Shown here: positions 25,576-35,035 of the stretch, piece by piece
Layout: the number at the start of each line of letters is the position of its first letter
Position numbering within the stretch: the first letter of the stretch is position 1
Assembly: GCA_963783045.1 (NCBI GenBank)
Contig: CAWAMD010000002.1
Coordinates: 124,001-188,000 of the forward strand
Length of the DNA: 64,000 nt
Reading direction: 5' to 3'
From: CAWAMD01 sp963783045
GTDB taxonomy: Bacteria; Actinomycetota; Nitriliruptoria; Nitriliruptorales; Nitriliruptoraceae
The notes under the pieces: model-generated
Told to the model about the DNA's origin: nothing
Database searches by the model: none
What the model saw: only the letters and a program-made list of their open reading frames with translations
Translations under genes and position numbers: made by a program

Positions 25576-26757
25576 TCAGGGGCGGTAGAGCGGCAGGGAC
25601 AGCGCGATGAGGAGCCGCTCGAGCTGGAGCTCCGGCTGGCCGTTGCGCTCCAGTGCCTCCCGGCAGCGGTCCACGGCGACGAGCATGCCGAGCAGGTCGC
25701 CGATGGCCAGCCGGGTGGCGTCGCGGGCGAGCGCGTCGACGTGGTCGACGTTGACGAGCGTGGCCCGGTCCGCACCGGCCGACACGGCGATGAGGTCGCG
25801 CAGGTACGACGCGATGTCGTCCAGCAGCATCATCAGCGCGCGTCGCTCCTCCTGCCGCTCGAGCCGCTCGAACCGCTTCGTCAGCCTCCCCTTCACGCCC
25901 GGCGGCCAGCCGCGGTTGCCCTCGACGCCGTAGGCCGCCTCGAGGCGCCCCATCTCCTCGGCGTGGCGCTCCTTGAGGACCTTCGTGCGGGACCGGGCCC
26001 AGCCCACCAGCTCCTTCGCCAGCGGCACGACGGCACCGGGTCCACGCTCGGCGAGCTCGTCGACGAGACGCAGATGGCGCAGCCGCGCCTCGGCCAGCTC
26101 CGGGTCGGCGAGATCGCGCAGCCGCTGCGGCGAGCCCATCGCCGCCCGCACGAGCGCCTCCCGCCGCTCCGCTGAGATCCCCAGCCGATCCGCCAGCCCG
26201 CCGAGCGCCGTCGGATCCCACGGCACGAAGTCGATGCGCCGACAGCGGGACACGACGGTGTCGAGCAGCGCGCCCTCGTCGGCGACCTCCAGCACCCACA
26301 CGACCGACGCCGGCGGTTCCTCCAGGATCTTCAGGAAGGCGTTCTGGGCGCCCTCGTTCATCCGGTCGGCGTCGGCGATCCGCAGGACCTTGCGGCGCCC
26401 CTCGGTCATCGTGCGTGTCGCGGTCGGGATCCACTCGCCGCGGACGGCGTCGACCACGTGGGCGGCTCCCTCGGGCAGGAAGTCGCGGACCGCCGGATGC
26501 GCGCCGGTCGCGATGCGCCGGCAGGTGGAGCAGATCCCGCAGCCCTGCGCGGGGTCGTCGGACTCCGGGCAGTTCAGTGCCGCCGCCAGCGCGCGGGTCG
26601 CCTCCTGCTGGCCCACCCCGGCGGGCCCGACGAACAGCAGCGCATGGGCGAGCTCGTCGCGGGCGAGCGCGGACCGGAGCAGCGAGACCGCGGCGTCCTG
26701 GCCGAGGACGGCGTCCCAGGTGGCCCCATCGGTCGGGGCGAGCACGGGCTCAGACAT
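25576..26757 (-). CDS. holB: DNA polymerase III subunit delta-prime
   Basis: A 393-residue clamp-loader subunit. It has GPAGVGQQEATRALAAALNC in the position of Walker A, but the lysine is replaced (GVGQQ), so ATP hydrolysis is not expected, as is usual for delta-prime. The zinc module CGICSTCRR follows, and the SRC-type motif SRCRRIDF is present. The start at ATG 26755-26757 overlaps the upstream kinase gene by 8 bases. It loads the sliding clamp onto DNA with tau/gamma and delta. It forms the conserved actinobacterial topA-tmk-holB block. Confidence 0.93.
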   Translation of the reverse strand: MSEPVLAPTDGATWDAVLGQDAAVSLLRSALARDELAHALLFVGPAGVGQQEATRALAAALNCPESDDPAQGCGICSTCRRIATGAHPAVRDFLPEGAAHVVDAVRGEWIPTATRTMTEGRRKVLRIADADRMNEGAQNAFLKILEEPPASVVWVLEVADEGALLDTVVSRCRRIDFVPWDPTALGGLADRLGISAERREALVRAAMGSPQRLRDLADPELAEARLRHLRLVDELAERGPGAVVPLAKELVGWARSRTKVLKERHAEEMGRLEAAYGVEGNRGWPPGVKGRLTKRFERLERQEERRALMMLLDDIASYLRDLIAVSAGADRATLVNVDHVDALARDATRLAIGDLLGMLVAVDRCREALERNGQPELQLERLLIALSLPLYRP

Positions 26758-28918
26758 CGCGCGGCTCCTGATCCACGGGTTGCCCATCCGACCCGATCCC
26801 CGCATCGACGCGCGCCCCGAGGCGCGGCAGGACCTGCTCGCGGATCCGTGCGTGGATCTCCTCCGCCGGCCGCGACGCGTTCAGGACCACGAAGCGGGAC
26901 GGCTCGCTGGCAGCGCGACGGCGGAACGCCTCGTTGACACGGCGGTGGAAGTCGATCCCGGCCGCCTCGATCCGGTCCGGCTCGTGGCCGACGCGGCGCA
27001 GGCCCTCCTGCGGATCGACGTCGAGGAGGATGACGAGATCGGGGAGCAGGTCGAGGGTGCCCCAGCGGTTGAGCTCCTCGACCTGACCCTCGCCGAGCCC
27101 ACGGGCGATCCCCTGGTAGACCACCGACGAGTCCACGTACCGGTCGCAGAGCACCACCGCCCCTGCGTCGAGGGCGGGACGGATCACCTCCTGGGCGTGC
27201 TGCGCCCGCGCCGCCGCGTACAGCAGCGCCTCCGTGCGGTCGGCCATCTCGGTCGAGGCCGGGTCGAGGAGCAGGGCACGGATGTGCTCGCCGATGGTCG
27301 TGCCGCCCGGCTCGCGGGTGGTCACGACCGGCAGGCCGAGCCGCTCGACGGCGGAGCGCAGCAGCCGCATCTGCGTGGACTTGCCGGCGCCTTCGCCACC
27401 CTCGAAGACCACGAACAGCCCGTGCCCGTCCGGCCCGACCAGAGGCTCGAAGGCGAGGCTCAGCCCTTCCTCCGAGGAGAGCACCCGGTGGATCGAGCGG
27501 CCGGTCCACACGGCGCCGCCCAGTGCAACGACGCCGGCGAACATCAGCGCGATGCGCACCCCGCCGATCTGGTACGGGTAGGTCACCTCCACGTCGCTGC
27601 GGACCTCGCCGCCGGTCGTGACCCCTGCGGTGGCCTCGGCCACGACGTTCGGGCCCTGGCTCGGGCGCTCCGGGCCGATGATGCCGACCACGGCCGGTCC
27701 GATGACGAGGCTGGCGAACAGGGCCATGCGCACGCCGGTGTTGAAGGCGGCGAACGTCCGGCCGCGCACGGCGTCCGACGAGTGCTCCTGCAGCAGCGTG
27801 TAGCCGGTCACGAACCCGACGCCCGTCCCGAGCCCCATGATGAAGGCGGGCGCGAGCGCGATGTCGAGGCGCGGCATGAACGCCACCACGAGCAGCCCGC
27901 CGCCGGCGACGGCGATCCCCGGCGCGAACAGCCGCTCCTTCTCGATCCGGTTCGCGGCCCAGCCGGACAGCACGAGTCCGGCGGCCAGCCCGCCACCGAC
28001 CGCCGCACCGAGGAAGCCGAAGCCGCTGTCGCCCGAGTTCAGGATCGTGGCGAACAGCTTGCCGACCGCCAGCACGATCCCGGCCGCCGTGGCCGCGGCC
28101 ATGACCCCCACCACGAGCGCCCGCACGAGCTTGTGGTGGGTGATGAAGGCCAACCCCTCCTTGAGCTCCGCCCAGGCCCCGCCGCCGGCCCGCTGCTGCG
28201 CCGGGAGGTGTCGCGGCGGCCGTGTGGTCCTGGCAGGGATCTGGATCCGGCTGATGAAGATCGCGGAGACGAAGAACGTGAGCGCGTCCAGCCAGATCGG
28301 CAGGGCCGACGGACGCGACTCGACGAAGCTCCAGGCACCGAACCAGGCGGTCGCCGCGGCGGCGAGCAGCCCGAACAGACCGGCGCCGAAGGGCAACGTG
28401 CCGTAGGTGCCGAGCAGGGAGAGCTGGTTCGCGTTCACGAGCCGCTCACGGTCGACGATGTTCGGGACCGTCGCGTCCTTGGCGGGGATGAACAGGGTGG
28501 ACAGGGTCTCGATGAAGAAGGTGGCGACGAACAGCGAGAGCACGTCGTTGGCGAAGGGGATCGCCAGGAACACCAGCCCACGCCCGATGTCGGTGACCAC
28601 CATGGTCCGCTTGCGGTCCCAACGGTCCACGAAGACCCCGGCGACGGGTCCGAGCAGCATGGTCGGGAGCACCCGGGCGATCATGATGCCCGAGAGCGCG
28701 AAGGCGGCGGCCCGCGTCGGGCCGAGGATCGACTCGGTCAGCGCCAGGATCGCGAAGACCCCGATCCAGTCGCCGAGCGACGAGGTGACGACGGCCGTGA
28801 AGAGGTGGCGAAACGACCGGTTGGCCATCAACGCCCGGTAGGCGGCGCGTTCGGCCACGCCGCCCAGCATGTCGTCGCCGGCCGCCGGGTCATGCGTCGA
28901 GGAGGTCTGCTCAGTCAC
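26750..28918 (-). CDS. tmk: Major-facilitator domain fused to thymidylate kinase
   Basis: A 722-residue fusion. Residues 1 to about 465 are a 12-helix major-facilitator transporter (RDRPWD-type loops; VFVDRWDRKR between helices). Residues about 500-722 are a complete thymidylate kinase with P-loop FEGGEGAGKSTQMRLLR, the DR-Y motif CDRYVDSS and the LID region near GHEPDRIEAAG. The kinase phosphorylates dTMP to dTDP. The transporter half has no known substrate. The same fusion occurs in several deep actinobacteria. ATG 28918 is supported by position. It overlaps holB and follows topA. Confidence 0.92.
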   Translation of the reverse strand: MTEQTSSTHDPAAGDDMLGGVAERAAYRALMANRSFRHLFTAVVTSSLGDWIGVFAILALTESILGPTRAAAFALSGIMIARVLPTMLLGPVAGVFVDRWDRKRTMVVTDIGRGLVFLAIPFANDVLSLFVATFFIETLSTLFIPAKDATVPNIVDRERLVNANQLSLLGTYGTLPFGAGLFGLLAAAATAWFGAWSFVESRPSALPIWLDALTFFVSAIFISRIQIPARTTRPPRHLPAQQRAGGGAWAELKEGLAFITHHKLVRALVVGVMAAATAAGIVLAVGKLFATILNSGDSGFGFLGAAVGGGLAAGLVLSGWAANRIEKERLFAPGIAVAGGGLLVVAFMPRLDIALAPAFIMGLGTGVGFVTGYTLLQEHSSDAVRGRTFAAFNTGVRMALFASLVIGPAVVGIIGPERPSQGPNVVAEATAGVTTGGEVRSDVEVTYPYQIGGVRIALMFAGVVALGGAVWTGRSIHRVLSSEEGLSLAFEPLVGPDGHGLFVVFEGGEGAGKSTQMRLLRSAVERLGLPVVTTREPGGTTIGEHIRALLLDPASTEMADRTEALLYAAARAQHAQEVIRPALDAGAVVLCDRYVDSSVVYQGIARGLGEGQVEELNRWGTLDLLPDLVILLDVDPQEGLRRVGHEPDRIEAAGIDFHRRVNEAFRRRAASEPSRFVVLNASRPAEEIHARIREQVLPRLGARVDAGIGSDGQPVDQEPRDV

Positions 28919-29008
28919 GGTCGCAAGATGCTACCGGCGACCACCCGGTGCCCCTGACACGTCTGGCGTTCCGGCCGGCTGCTTCGCACCGGGCGCACGC
29001 ACGGGACG

Positions 29009-29035
29009 GGCCCGGCCGCACGCACGGGCCGGGCC
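29009..29035 (-). terminator. Hairpin after topA
   Basis: GGCCCGGCC (29009-29017) pairs with GGCCGGGCC (29027-29035) around a 9-base loop. It sits inside two tandem 23-base units beginning CGCACGCACGGG (28994 and 29017). It is between topA and the MFS-tmk gene and could terminate or attenuate. There is no T-run. Confidence 0.45.
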
Positions 29036-29042
29036 GGGCGGG

Positions 29043-31622
29043 CTACGAGCTGCTCTTCTTCGTGGACTTCTTCGTGCTCTTCTTGGCGCTCTTCTTGCGG
29101 GTGCCCTTCTTGCCGCCCTTGCCCTTCTCGCTCGGCTTCTGCGTGCCGACGAACTCGAGGGCGATCTCCTCGCCCGGCTCCTCGGCCTCCTCGATCGCCT
29201 CGCCACCGAGCTCGGGGTCGTAGGCCTCGACGCCCGGGACGACCTGCATGGTGCGAACCCGCGGCACGTCGAAGTCGTCGAGCTCGAACTTGTGCGCCAG
29301 CTCGGGATTGGTGCAGATCGCGACGGGCACCTTGCGGTTCTTCGGTGGCGGCTTGAGCGGGGCGCCGCACTCGGGGCAGACCGCGGCGATCGGGACGGCC
29401 CAGACCGCGAAGTCGCAGTCGGGGTAGTTCGAGCAGCCGACGAACGGCTTGCCGTAGCGGGACTTGCGCTGCTCGAGGTCGCCGCCGTCCTTCGGGCAGC
29501 GCACCGGCACGTCCTTGCCCTCGTGCCGATGCACGACCCGGTTCGCGACGTTCACGATGCCCTTGCACTTCGGGTAGTTCACGCAGCCGTAGAACTTCCC
29601 GAATCGCCCCTCGCGGAGCACCATCGGGGCGCCGTCCTCGGGGCAGCGGACCTTCTCGTCGGGTTCTGGCTCGGGCTCGGGCTCGCCGACCGTCCCGTCG
29701 TCGTTGAGCGGAAGGGTGCCCTCGCAGTCGGGCCAGCGGCTGCAGGACGCGAACCACTGCTTCGACTTGCCGGAGAACACGCGCTCCATCGGGGCGCCGC
29801 ACTCCGGGCAGTCCGCCGGGTAGAGCAGCGGCAGACGCGGCCGCTCGGGCTTCCGCTCCTTGACCCAGGTGTCGACCTCGTCGAGGAAGCGGGTCACCGT
29901 CGCGCACCACGCCTCGTCGCCGGTGGCGATCTCGTCGAGCGTCTCCTCCATCCGTGCGGTGAAGCTGACGTCCACCACCTCGGCGAAGTGGGCCTTGAGG
30001 AAGGAGACGACCACCTCGCCGAGCGGGGTCGGGAAGAACCGGCGCGACTCCTTGCGGACGTAGTCGCGGGCCTCGAGCGTCGAGATGATCGACGCGTAGG
30101 TCGACGGGCGGCCGATGCCCTCCGCCTCGAGCGTCTCGACGAGCGTGCGCTCCGAGTAGCGCGGCGGCGGGTTCGTGAAGTGCTGCTCGGCGAGGATCGC
30201 CCGCAGGTCGAGATCCTCGCCCTCGGTCAGGTCGGGAAGCCGGTCGGAGACCTCGTCCTCGTCCTCGTCCTCGTCGCGCACGGCCCGGTAGGCCTTCAGC
30301 CAGCCGTCGAACTTCTCGACCTGGCCGGTCACCCGCCACATGACCTCGGCGTCCTCGGGCTGGTCGGTCGCCACGACGTCGGCGGACACGCGGTCGAACA
30401 CGGCCGGGGCCATCTGGGTGGCGACCGTGCGCTTCCAGATCAGCTCGTACAGCCGGGCCTGCTCGCCCGACAGGTACTGGCGCACGGACTCGGGAGTGCG
30501 GGTGATCGAGGTCGGTCGGATGGCCTCGTGGGCCTCCTGAGCACCCTTGGCCTTCGTCGTGAACCGGCGCCACTTGTCGATCGTGTAGCGCTCCCCGTAA
30601 CGCTCGCCGACGAAGTCGTTGATCTGGCCGAGCGCCTGGTCGGAGAGGTTGAGCGAGTCGGTCCGCATGTAGGTGATGAGCCCGACCTGCTCGCCCCCGA
30701 GCTTCACGCCCTCGTACAGCTGCTGCGCGACGGCCATCGTCTGGCGCGCCGAGAACCCGTACTTGGACGCCTCGCCCTGCAGGGTCGAGGTCTTGAACGG
30801 CGGCTTCGGGTTGCGCTTCGTCTCGGAGCGGCGGACCTCCGCGACCCGGTAGTCGAGCGGCTCGAACCGGGCCTTCAGCGCCTCGGCCTGCGCTTCGTTG
30901 CTGACGAGCAGCAGCTTCGCGAGCTTCGTCTCGTCGGCGTTGTCGAGGTCCTTCGGGCTCGCGAGCCGCCTGCCGTCGACCCGGTAGAGGCTCGCCTCGA
31001 TGTCGGTCCCGCCGGCCTCCTTCGCGAAGGTCGCGTCGAAGGACCAGTACTCCTGCGCGACGAAGGCGCGGATCTCGTCCTCGCGGTCGACGATGAGACG
31101 CAGCGCCACGGACTGCACGCGGCCGGCAGAGATGCCCGACGACACGGTGCGCCACAGGACGGGCGAGAGCCGGTAGCCGACGATCCGGTCGACTGCACGG
31201 CGGGCCTGCTGGGCGTCGACGAGCGCGGTGTTCAGGTGGCGCGGGTTCGCGAACGCCTCGCGGATGGCGCCTTCGGTGATCTCGTCGAAGGTGACCCGGT
31301 TCGTGGTCGCAACGTCGAGGCCGAGCACCTCGGCGATGTGCCAGGCGATCGCCTCGCCCTCGCGGTCGAGGTCGGGCGCCAACCAGACGCTGTCGGCCTC
31401 CTTGGCGGCCTTGCGCAGCGCCGCGACGTGCTTCTTCGACGCGGACGGCACCTCGTAGACGAGGTGGCAGCCGTCCCCGTTGCCGACCTCGACGGCGAAG
31501 TCGGACTTCGGCAGGTCGCGGATGTGGCCGTACGAGGCCAGCACCTGGTAGCCCGACCCGAGATAGCGCTCGATGGTGCGGGCCTTGGCCGGTGACTCGA
31601 CGATGACGAGGTTGTCTGCCAC
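29043..31622 (-). CDS. topA: DNA topoisomerase I
   Basis: An 859-residue type IA topoisomerase. The toprim domain opens VIVESPAKARTIERYLG, with acidic residues in DLDREGEAIAWH. The catalytic tyrosine is Tyr318 in LITYMRTDSLNLSD. The C-terminal part has three Cys4 zinc-ribbon modules (CPECGAPMERVF..., CPEDGAPMV..., CPKDGGDLE...) and a Lys/Ser-rich tail (KKSTKKSTKKSSS) that may bind DNA. It relaxes negative supercoils. Start is GTG 31622 with GAGGAG upstream. It leads the topA-tmk-holB block. Confidence 0.95.
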   Translation of the reverse strand: MADNLVIVESPAKARTIERYLGSGYQVLASYGHIRDLPKSDFAVEVGNGDGCHLVYEVPSASKKHVAALRKAAKEADSVWLAPDLDREGEAIAWHIAEVLGLDVATTNRVTFDEITEGAIREAFANPRHLNTALVDAQQARRAVDRIVGYRLSPVLWRTVSSGISAGRVQSVALRLIVDREDEIRAFVAQEYWSFDATFAKEAGGTDIEASLYRVDGRRLASPKDLDNADETKLAKLLLVSNEAQAEALKARFEPLDYRVAEVRRSETKRNPKPPFKTSTLQGEASKYGFSARQTMAVAQQLYEGVKLGGEQVGLITYMRTDSLNLSDQALGQINDFVGERYGERYTIDKWRRFTTKAKGAQEAHEAIRPTSITRTPESVRQYLSGEQARLYELIWKRTVATQMAPAVFDRVSADVVATDQPEDAEVMWRVTGQVEKFDGWLKAYRAVRDEDEDEDEVSDRLPDLTEGEDLDLRAILAEQHFTNPPPRYSERTLVETLEAEGIGRPSTYASIISTLEARDYVRKESRRFFPTPLGEVVVSFLKAHFAEVVDVSFTARMEETLDEIATGDEAWCATVTRFLDEVDTWVKERKPERPRLPLLYPADCPECGAPMERVFSGKSKQWFASCSRWPDCEGTLPLNDDGTVGEPEPEPEPDEKVRCPEDGAPMVLREGRFGKFYGCVNYPKCKGIVNVANRVVHRHEGKDVPVRCPKDGGDLEQRKSRYGKPFVGCSNYPDCDFAVWAVPIAAVCPECGAPLKPPPKNRKVPVAICTNPELAHKFELDDFDVPRVRTMQVVPGVEAYDPELGGEAIEEAEEPGEEIALEFVGTQKPSEKGKGGKKGTRKKSAKKSTKKSTKKSSS

Positions 31623-31867
31623 CTGGGGCCACTCCTCTATTTAGGGACGCATCTGCTTCGGTGCTGACGCGGGTCGGTTCGGGTGTCGTCATCCCGGCGC
31701 CGGTCGACGGCGGCAGGCGGGACGTTGCGGCGGAAGGTGACCAGCCCGACAATCCCTGTCAACTCTCTAACGTCGGCATCCGGCGGGGCCTGAAGCGCGC
31801 GGTCCCTACGGGACCGCGGAACACCCCCCGTATCGTGCGGCCTGCGCACGGACTTTCGTCGATGTCC

Positions 31868-32554
31868 CTACGCGTGGAAGCGACGGTCGGTCGGGACGGA
31901 CGACCCGCCGCCGAGCGCGGTCAGCGAGTCGCCGTAGACGGTCGCGAAGGTGGCCAGGATCTCGTCGAGCGGCAGATCGTCGAACGTGCCGCGCTCGTGC
32001 ACGTATTCCATGTGCCGGCGCCCGTGCACGTCGAACTCGTGGAAGAGTGCGTCGTGGACCCCGTCGAACTCGAGCGGCCGGACACCGAAGCGGTCACACA
32101 GGCCACGGTCGAACGCGGGCGTCGCCTTCACCCACCGACCATCGAGCCACAGCTCGACGTAGCCGTGGAAGACGAACAGGTCCGTCCCCATCCGCGCGCG
32201 GAGCCGCTCGCTCGTCAGATGGTTGCGCACGTCCGCGAAGCCCAGGCGGGCCGGGATCGAGCAGGCACGGGCAACGGCCGCGAGCAGGACGGCCTTCGGT
32301 ACGCAGAACGCCGCCTCGGCGCGGGCGACCGCGCTCGCGCGGTAGTCGGCCGGATCGCTCGAGACCCGGTAGGGGTCGTAGCGAACGCCGTCACGCACCG
32401 CCACGAACAGACGGCTGGCCTGCTCGGCTGGGCTGGTTGCGTCCCCGACCGCCCGCGTCGCGAGGTCCACGATCGCCGGATCGTCGGCGTCGATGAACCA
32501 CGTCGGCGACAGGGCGCGCTCGTCCGGCGGTCGCCGGCCGGCATCGCTGGCCAT
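31868..32554 (-). CDS. Transglutaminase-like cysteine-protease-fold protein
   Basis: A 228-residue protein with the transglutaminase-like triad: cysteine in AEAAFCVPKAVLL, histidine in VFHGYVELWLDGRW and aspartate in KATPAFD. No signal peptide is visible. The ATG at 32554 has GGAGG before it. Bacterial members include proteases and cross-linking enzymes, but this branch is uncharacterised. It is divergent from hppA, with a 343-base gap. Confidence 0.8.
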   Translation of the reverse strand: MASDAGRRPPDERALSPTWFIDADDPAIVDLATRAVGDATSPAEQASRLFVAVRDGVRYDPYRVSSDPADYRASAVARAEAAFCVPKAVLLAAVARACSIPARLGFADVRNHLTSERLRARMGTDLFVFHGYVELWLDGRWVKATPAFDRGLCDRFGVRPLEFDGVHDALFHEFDVHGRRHMEYVHERGTFDDLPLDEILATFATVYGDSLTALGGGSSVPTDRRFHA

Positions 32555-32897
32555 GGGGCCTCCTCGGGCACGGATACACCCCGGACGTCGGGCGCGGGAC
32601 GATCACGACCGCGGGGCGGGACCCGTCCAGTGTCGCGCCTCACGGTGCGACCCGCCACCATGCGGGGCGGATGGTCGAGCGCGTGTTGGTGGCCCGTGGC
32701 CCCTCACGGTAGGCTCCCGGCCGTTTGGCCGGGTTTCCTGCGCCCGCCCGGCCACCTCGTCACGGCTCTCGCCGAGCGCGAACGCTCACGACCGTGGCGG
32801 CGGGGAGGACCCGGGCGCTCCTGCTCCCGCGCTGCTGCAGACACGTCGACCCTGGGCTTCGACGCACGCGCCGGAGAAATCAACCGGAGGCGGAACC
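32555..32897. other. Divergent intergenic region with a hairpin before hppA
   Basis: A 343-base region between divergent genes. CCCGGCC (32716-32722) pairs exactly with GGCCGGG (32727-32733) across GTTT and is followed by TTT. It lies 165 bases before the hppA GTG and may be a leader structure or attenuator. No riboswitch family was recognised and no reading frame looks coding. Confidence 0.45.
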
Positions 32898-34967
32898 GTG
32901 AAAGCGATCCCGTACCTGTCCGCAGGGGCAGCCGTCCTGGGTCTCCTGCTGGCCTTCTACTTCTCGACCGTGGTCCAACGTGCCGAGGAGGGCACGGAGG
33001 TCATGCGCGAGATCGCCGCGGCGATCCGTGAGGGCGCCATGGCGTTCCTGCGTCGCGAGTACCGCTGGGTGGCCGTCTTCGTCGTCGCGATGGCGATCCT
33101 GATCGCGGTGGTCCTCGACTACGGCCGGCCGTGGGGCGCGATCGCCTACATCGCCGGGGCGCTGTCCTCCGCGACCGCCGGGTTCGTCGGCATGCGGGTC
33201 GCGACCGCCGCGAACGTGCGCACCGCCAACGCCGCCCGGAGCGGCGCGGCGGAGGCGCTGCCGCTCGCGTTCCGCGGCGGCGCCGTGATGGGCTTCACGG
33301 TCGCCGGGCTGGGGCTCCTCGGCATCTCGCTCGCCTACATCGTCTTCGTGCAGTGGCTCAAGGTCGACCAGCCCTTCCAGGTCGTCGCCACCTTCGCGCT
33401 GGGTGGATCCTCGATCGCCCTGTTCGCCCGCATCGGCGGCGGGATCTACACGAAGGCCGCCGACGTGGGCGCCGACCTCGTCGGCAAGGTCGAGGCCGGC
33501 ATCCCCGAGGACGACCCCCGCAACCCCGCCACCATCGCCGACAACGTGGGCGACAACGTCGGTGACGTGGCCGGGATGGGCGCCGACCTCTTCGAGTCCT
33601 ACGCCGGATCGATCGTCGCGCCGATCGTGCTGGCCGCGCTGATCTTCGCGAACGCGAGCGACGCGCTGCGCCAGTCCGCCTTCCTCTTTCCGCTACTCGT
33701 GGCCGGCATCGGCATGCTCGCGTCGATCCTCGGCGCGCTCATGGTGCGGGGCCGCGCGGGCCGCAGCCTGTCCTCGCAGCTGCACTTCGGCACGAACGTC
33801 GCGATGGTGCTGACCGCGCTGGCGACCATCGGGGTGTCGTACTGGATCTTCGGTGGCGAGGCGAGCGAGGTCACGAACCCGCTGTGGCTGGGGCTGACCA
33901 TCGTCGTCGGGCTGGTCGCCGGGTACGCGATCGGCTTCACCTCCGAGTACTACACCTCCGACCACTTCAACCCGGTGAAGAAGCTGGCCGCCCAGTCCGA
34001 GACCGGCCCGGCGACCGTCATCATCGGCGGCATCGCGGACGGGATGCTGTCCACCGTCGCCTCGGTCGTGCTCATCGTCTCCGCCATCGGGCTGTCGTAC
34101 TGGCTGGGCAACGAGGCCATGCCCTCGATCCCCTCGTCCGGTCTGTACGGCGCGGCGCTGGCCGCCATCGGGATGCTCGCCACGACCGGCGCCGTCGTCG
34201 CCGTCGACGCCTACGGCCCGATCTCCGACAACGCCGGCGGCATCGCCGAGATGGCGCACCTGCCCCCGGAGGTCCGCGAGGTCACCGACTCGCTCGACTC
34301 GCTCGGCAACACCACCGCCGCCGTCGCCAAGGGCTTCGCGATCGGTTCCGCCGCGCTGACCGCGCTGGCGCTGTTCCGCTCGTTCACCGCGGCGGTCGAC
34401 CTCAAGGTCATCGATCTCACCCAGGTCGACGTGATCATCGGGCTGTTCCTCGGCGCGATGGTGACCTTCGCCTTCGCCGCGCTGACGATGAAGTCGGTCG
34501 GGCGGGCCGCGAACCTCATGATCGTCGAGGTGCGCCGGCAGTTCGCCGAGATCCCGGGGCTGCGCGAGGGCAGGGAGGGCGTGAAGGCCGACTACGCCAA
34601 GTGCGTCGACATCTCCACCTCGGCCGCGCTCAAGGAGATGGTCCTGCCCGGGGCGCTCGCGATCATCCTGCCGCTGACGATCGGGTTCATCTCGACGCCG
34701 GCGCTCGGCGGGTTCCTGGCCGGGGCGCTGACCACCGGGTTCCTGCTCGCCATCTTCATGGCGAACGCCGGCGGGGCGTGGGACAACGCGAAGAAGTACA
34801 TCGAGGCCGGCAACTACGGCGGCAAGGGCTCCGACGCCCACAAGGCCGCCGTGACCGGCGACACGGTCGGGGACCCGTTCAAGGACACGTCCGGCCCGGC
34901 CATGAACATCCTCATCAAGGTCATGACCATCGTGTCGCTCGTGTTCGCCCCGGCGTTCCTGAAGTAG
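32898..34967 (+). CDS. hppA: Membrane-bound ion-translocating pyrophosphatase
   Basis: A 689-residue, roughly 16-helix pyrophosphatase that couples PPi hydrolysis to ion transport. The substrate-binding motif region DNVGDNVGDVAGMGADLFES is intact. The segment GNTTAAVAKGFAIGSAALTA has alanine, not lysine, at the position that separates potassium-dependent from potassium-independent enzymes, so a potassium-dependent type is likely. Whether it moves H+ or Na+ is not decided here. GTG 32898 has GGAGG 7 bases upstream. A perfect 13-bp hairpin follows the gene. Confidence 0.95.
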   Translation: MKAIPYLSAGAAVLGLLLAFYFSTVVQRAEEGTEVMREIAAAIREGAMAFLRREYRWVAVFVVAMAILIAVVLDYGRPWGAIAYIAGALSSATAGFVGMRVATAANVRTANAARSGAAEALPLAFRGGAVMGFTVAGLGLLGISLAYIVFVQWLKVDQPFQVVATFALGGSSIALFARIGGGIYTKAADVGADLVGKVEAGIPEDDPRNPATIADNVGDNVGDVAGMGADLFESYAGSIVAPIVLAALIFANASDALRQSAFLFPLLVAGIGMLASILGALMVRGRAGRSLSSQLHFGTNVAMVLTALATIGVSYWIFGGEASEVTNPLWLGLTIVVGLVAGYAIGFTSEYYTSDHFNPVKKLAAQSETGPATVIIGGIADGMLSTVASVVLIVSAIGLSYWLGNEAMPSIPSSGLYGAALAAIGMLATTGAVVAVDAYGPISDNAGGIAEMAHLPPEVREVTDSLDSLGNTTAAVAKGFAIGSAALTALALFRSFTAAVDLKVIDLTQVDVIIGLFLGAMVTFAFAALTMKSVGRAANLMIVEVRRQFAEIPGLREGREGVKADYAKCVDISTSAALKEMVLPGALAIILPLTIGFISTPALGGFLAGALTTGFLLAIFMANAGGAWDNAKKYIEAGNYGGKGSDAHKAAVTGDTVGDPFKDTSGPAMNILIKVMTIVSLVFAPAFLK

Positions 34968-34974
34968 CCGGTCG

Positions 34975-35008
34975 GCGCCGGCGCGGGTGCAAGAGCCCGC
35001 GCCGGCGC
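34975..35008. terminator. Bidirectional terminator hairpin after hppA
   Basis: GCGCCGGCGCGGG (34975-34987) is exactly complementary to CCCGCGCCGGCGC (34996-35008), a 13-bp stem with an 8-base loop. It sits between the convergent hppA and membrane-protein genes. There is no T-tract, as usual in GC-rich bacteria. Confidence 0.75.
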
Positions 35009-35035
35009 GACCCAGCACGTCGGCGGGGTCCGGGG

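Noticed and set aside
25973..28957. Long plus-strand open frame opposite holB and MFS-tmk
   Set aside because: The minus strand carries two recognised essential genes; the plus frame has no domain features.
28869..31595. Long plus-strand open frame opposite topA
   Set aside because: It is a GC-driven shadow of topA with a monotonous composition.
32555..32897. Riboswitch before hppA
   Set aside because: Only one short hairpin is visible and no known riboswitch core was recognised.
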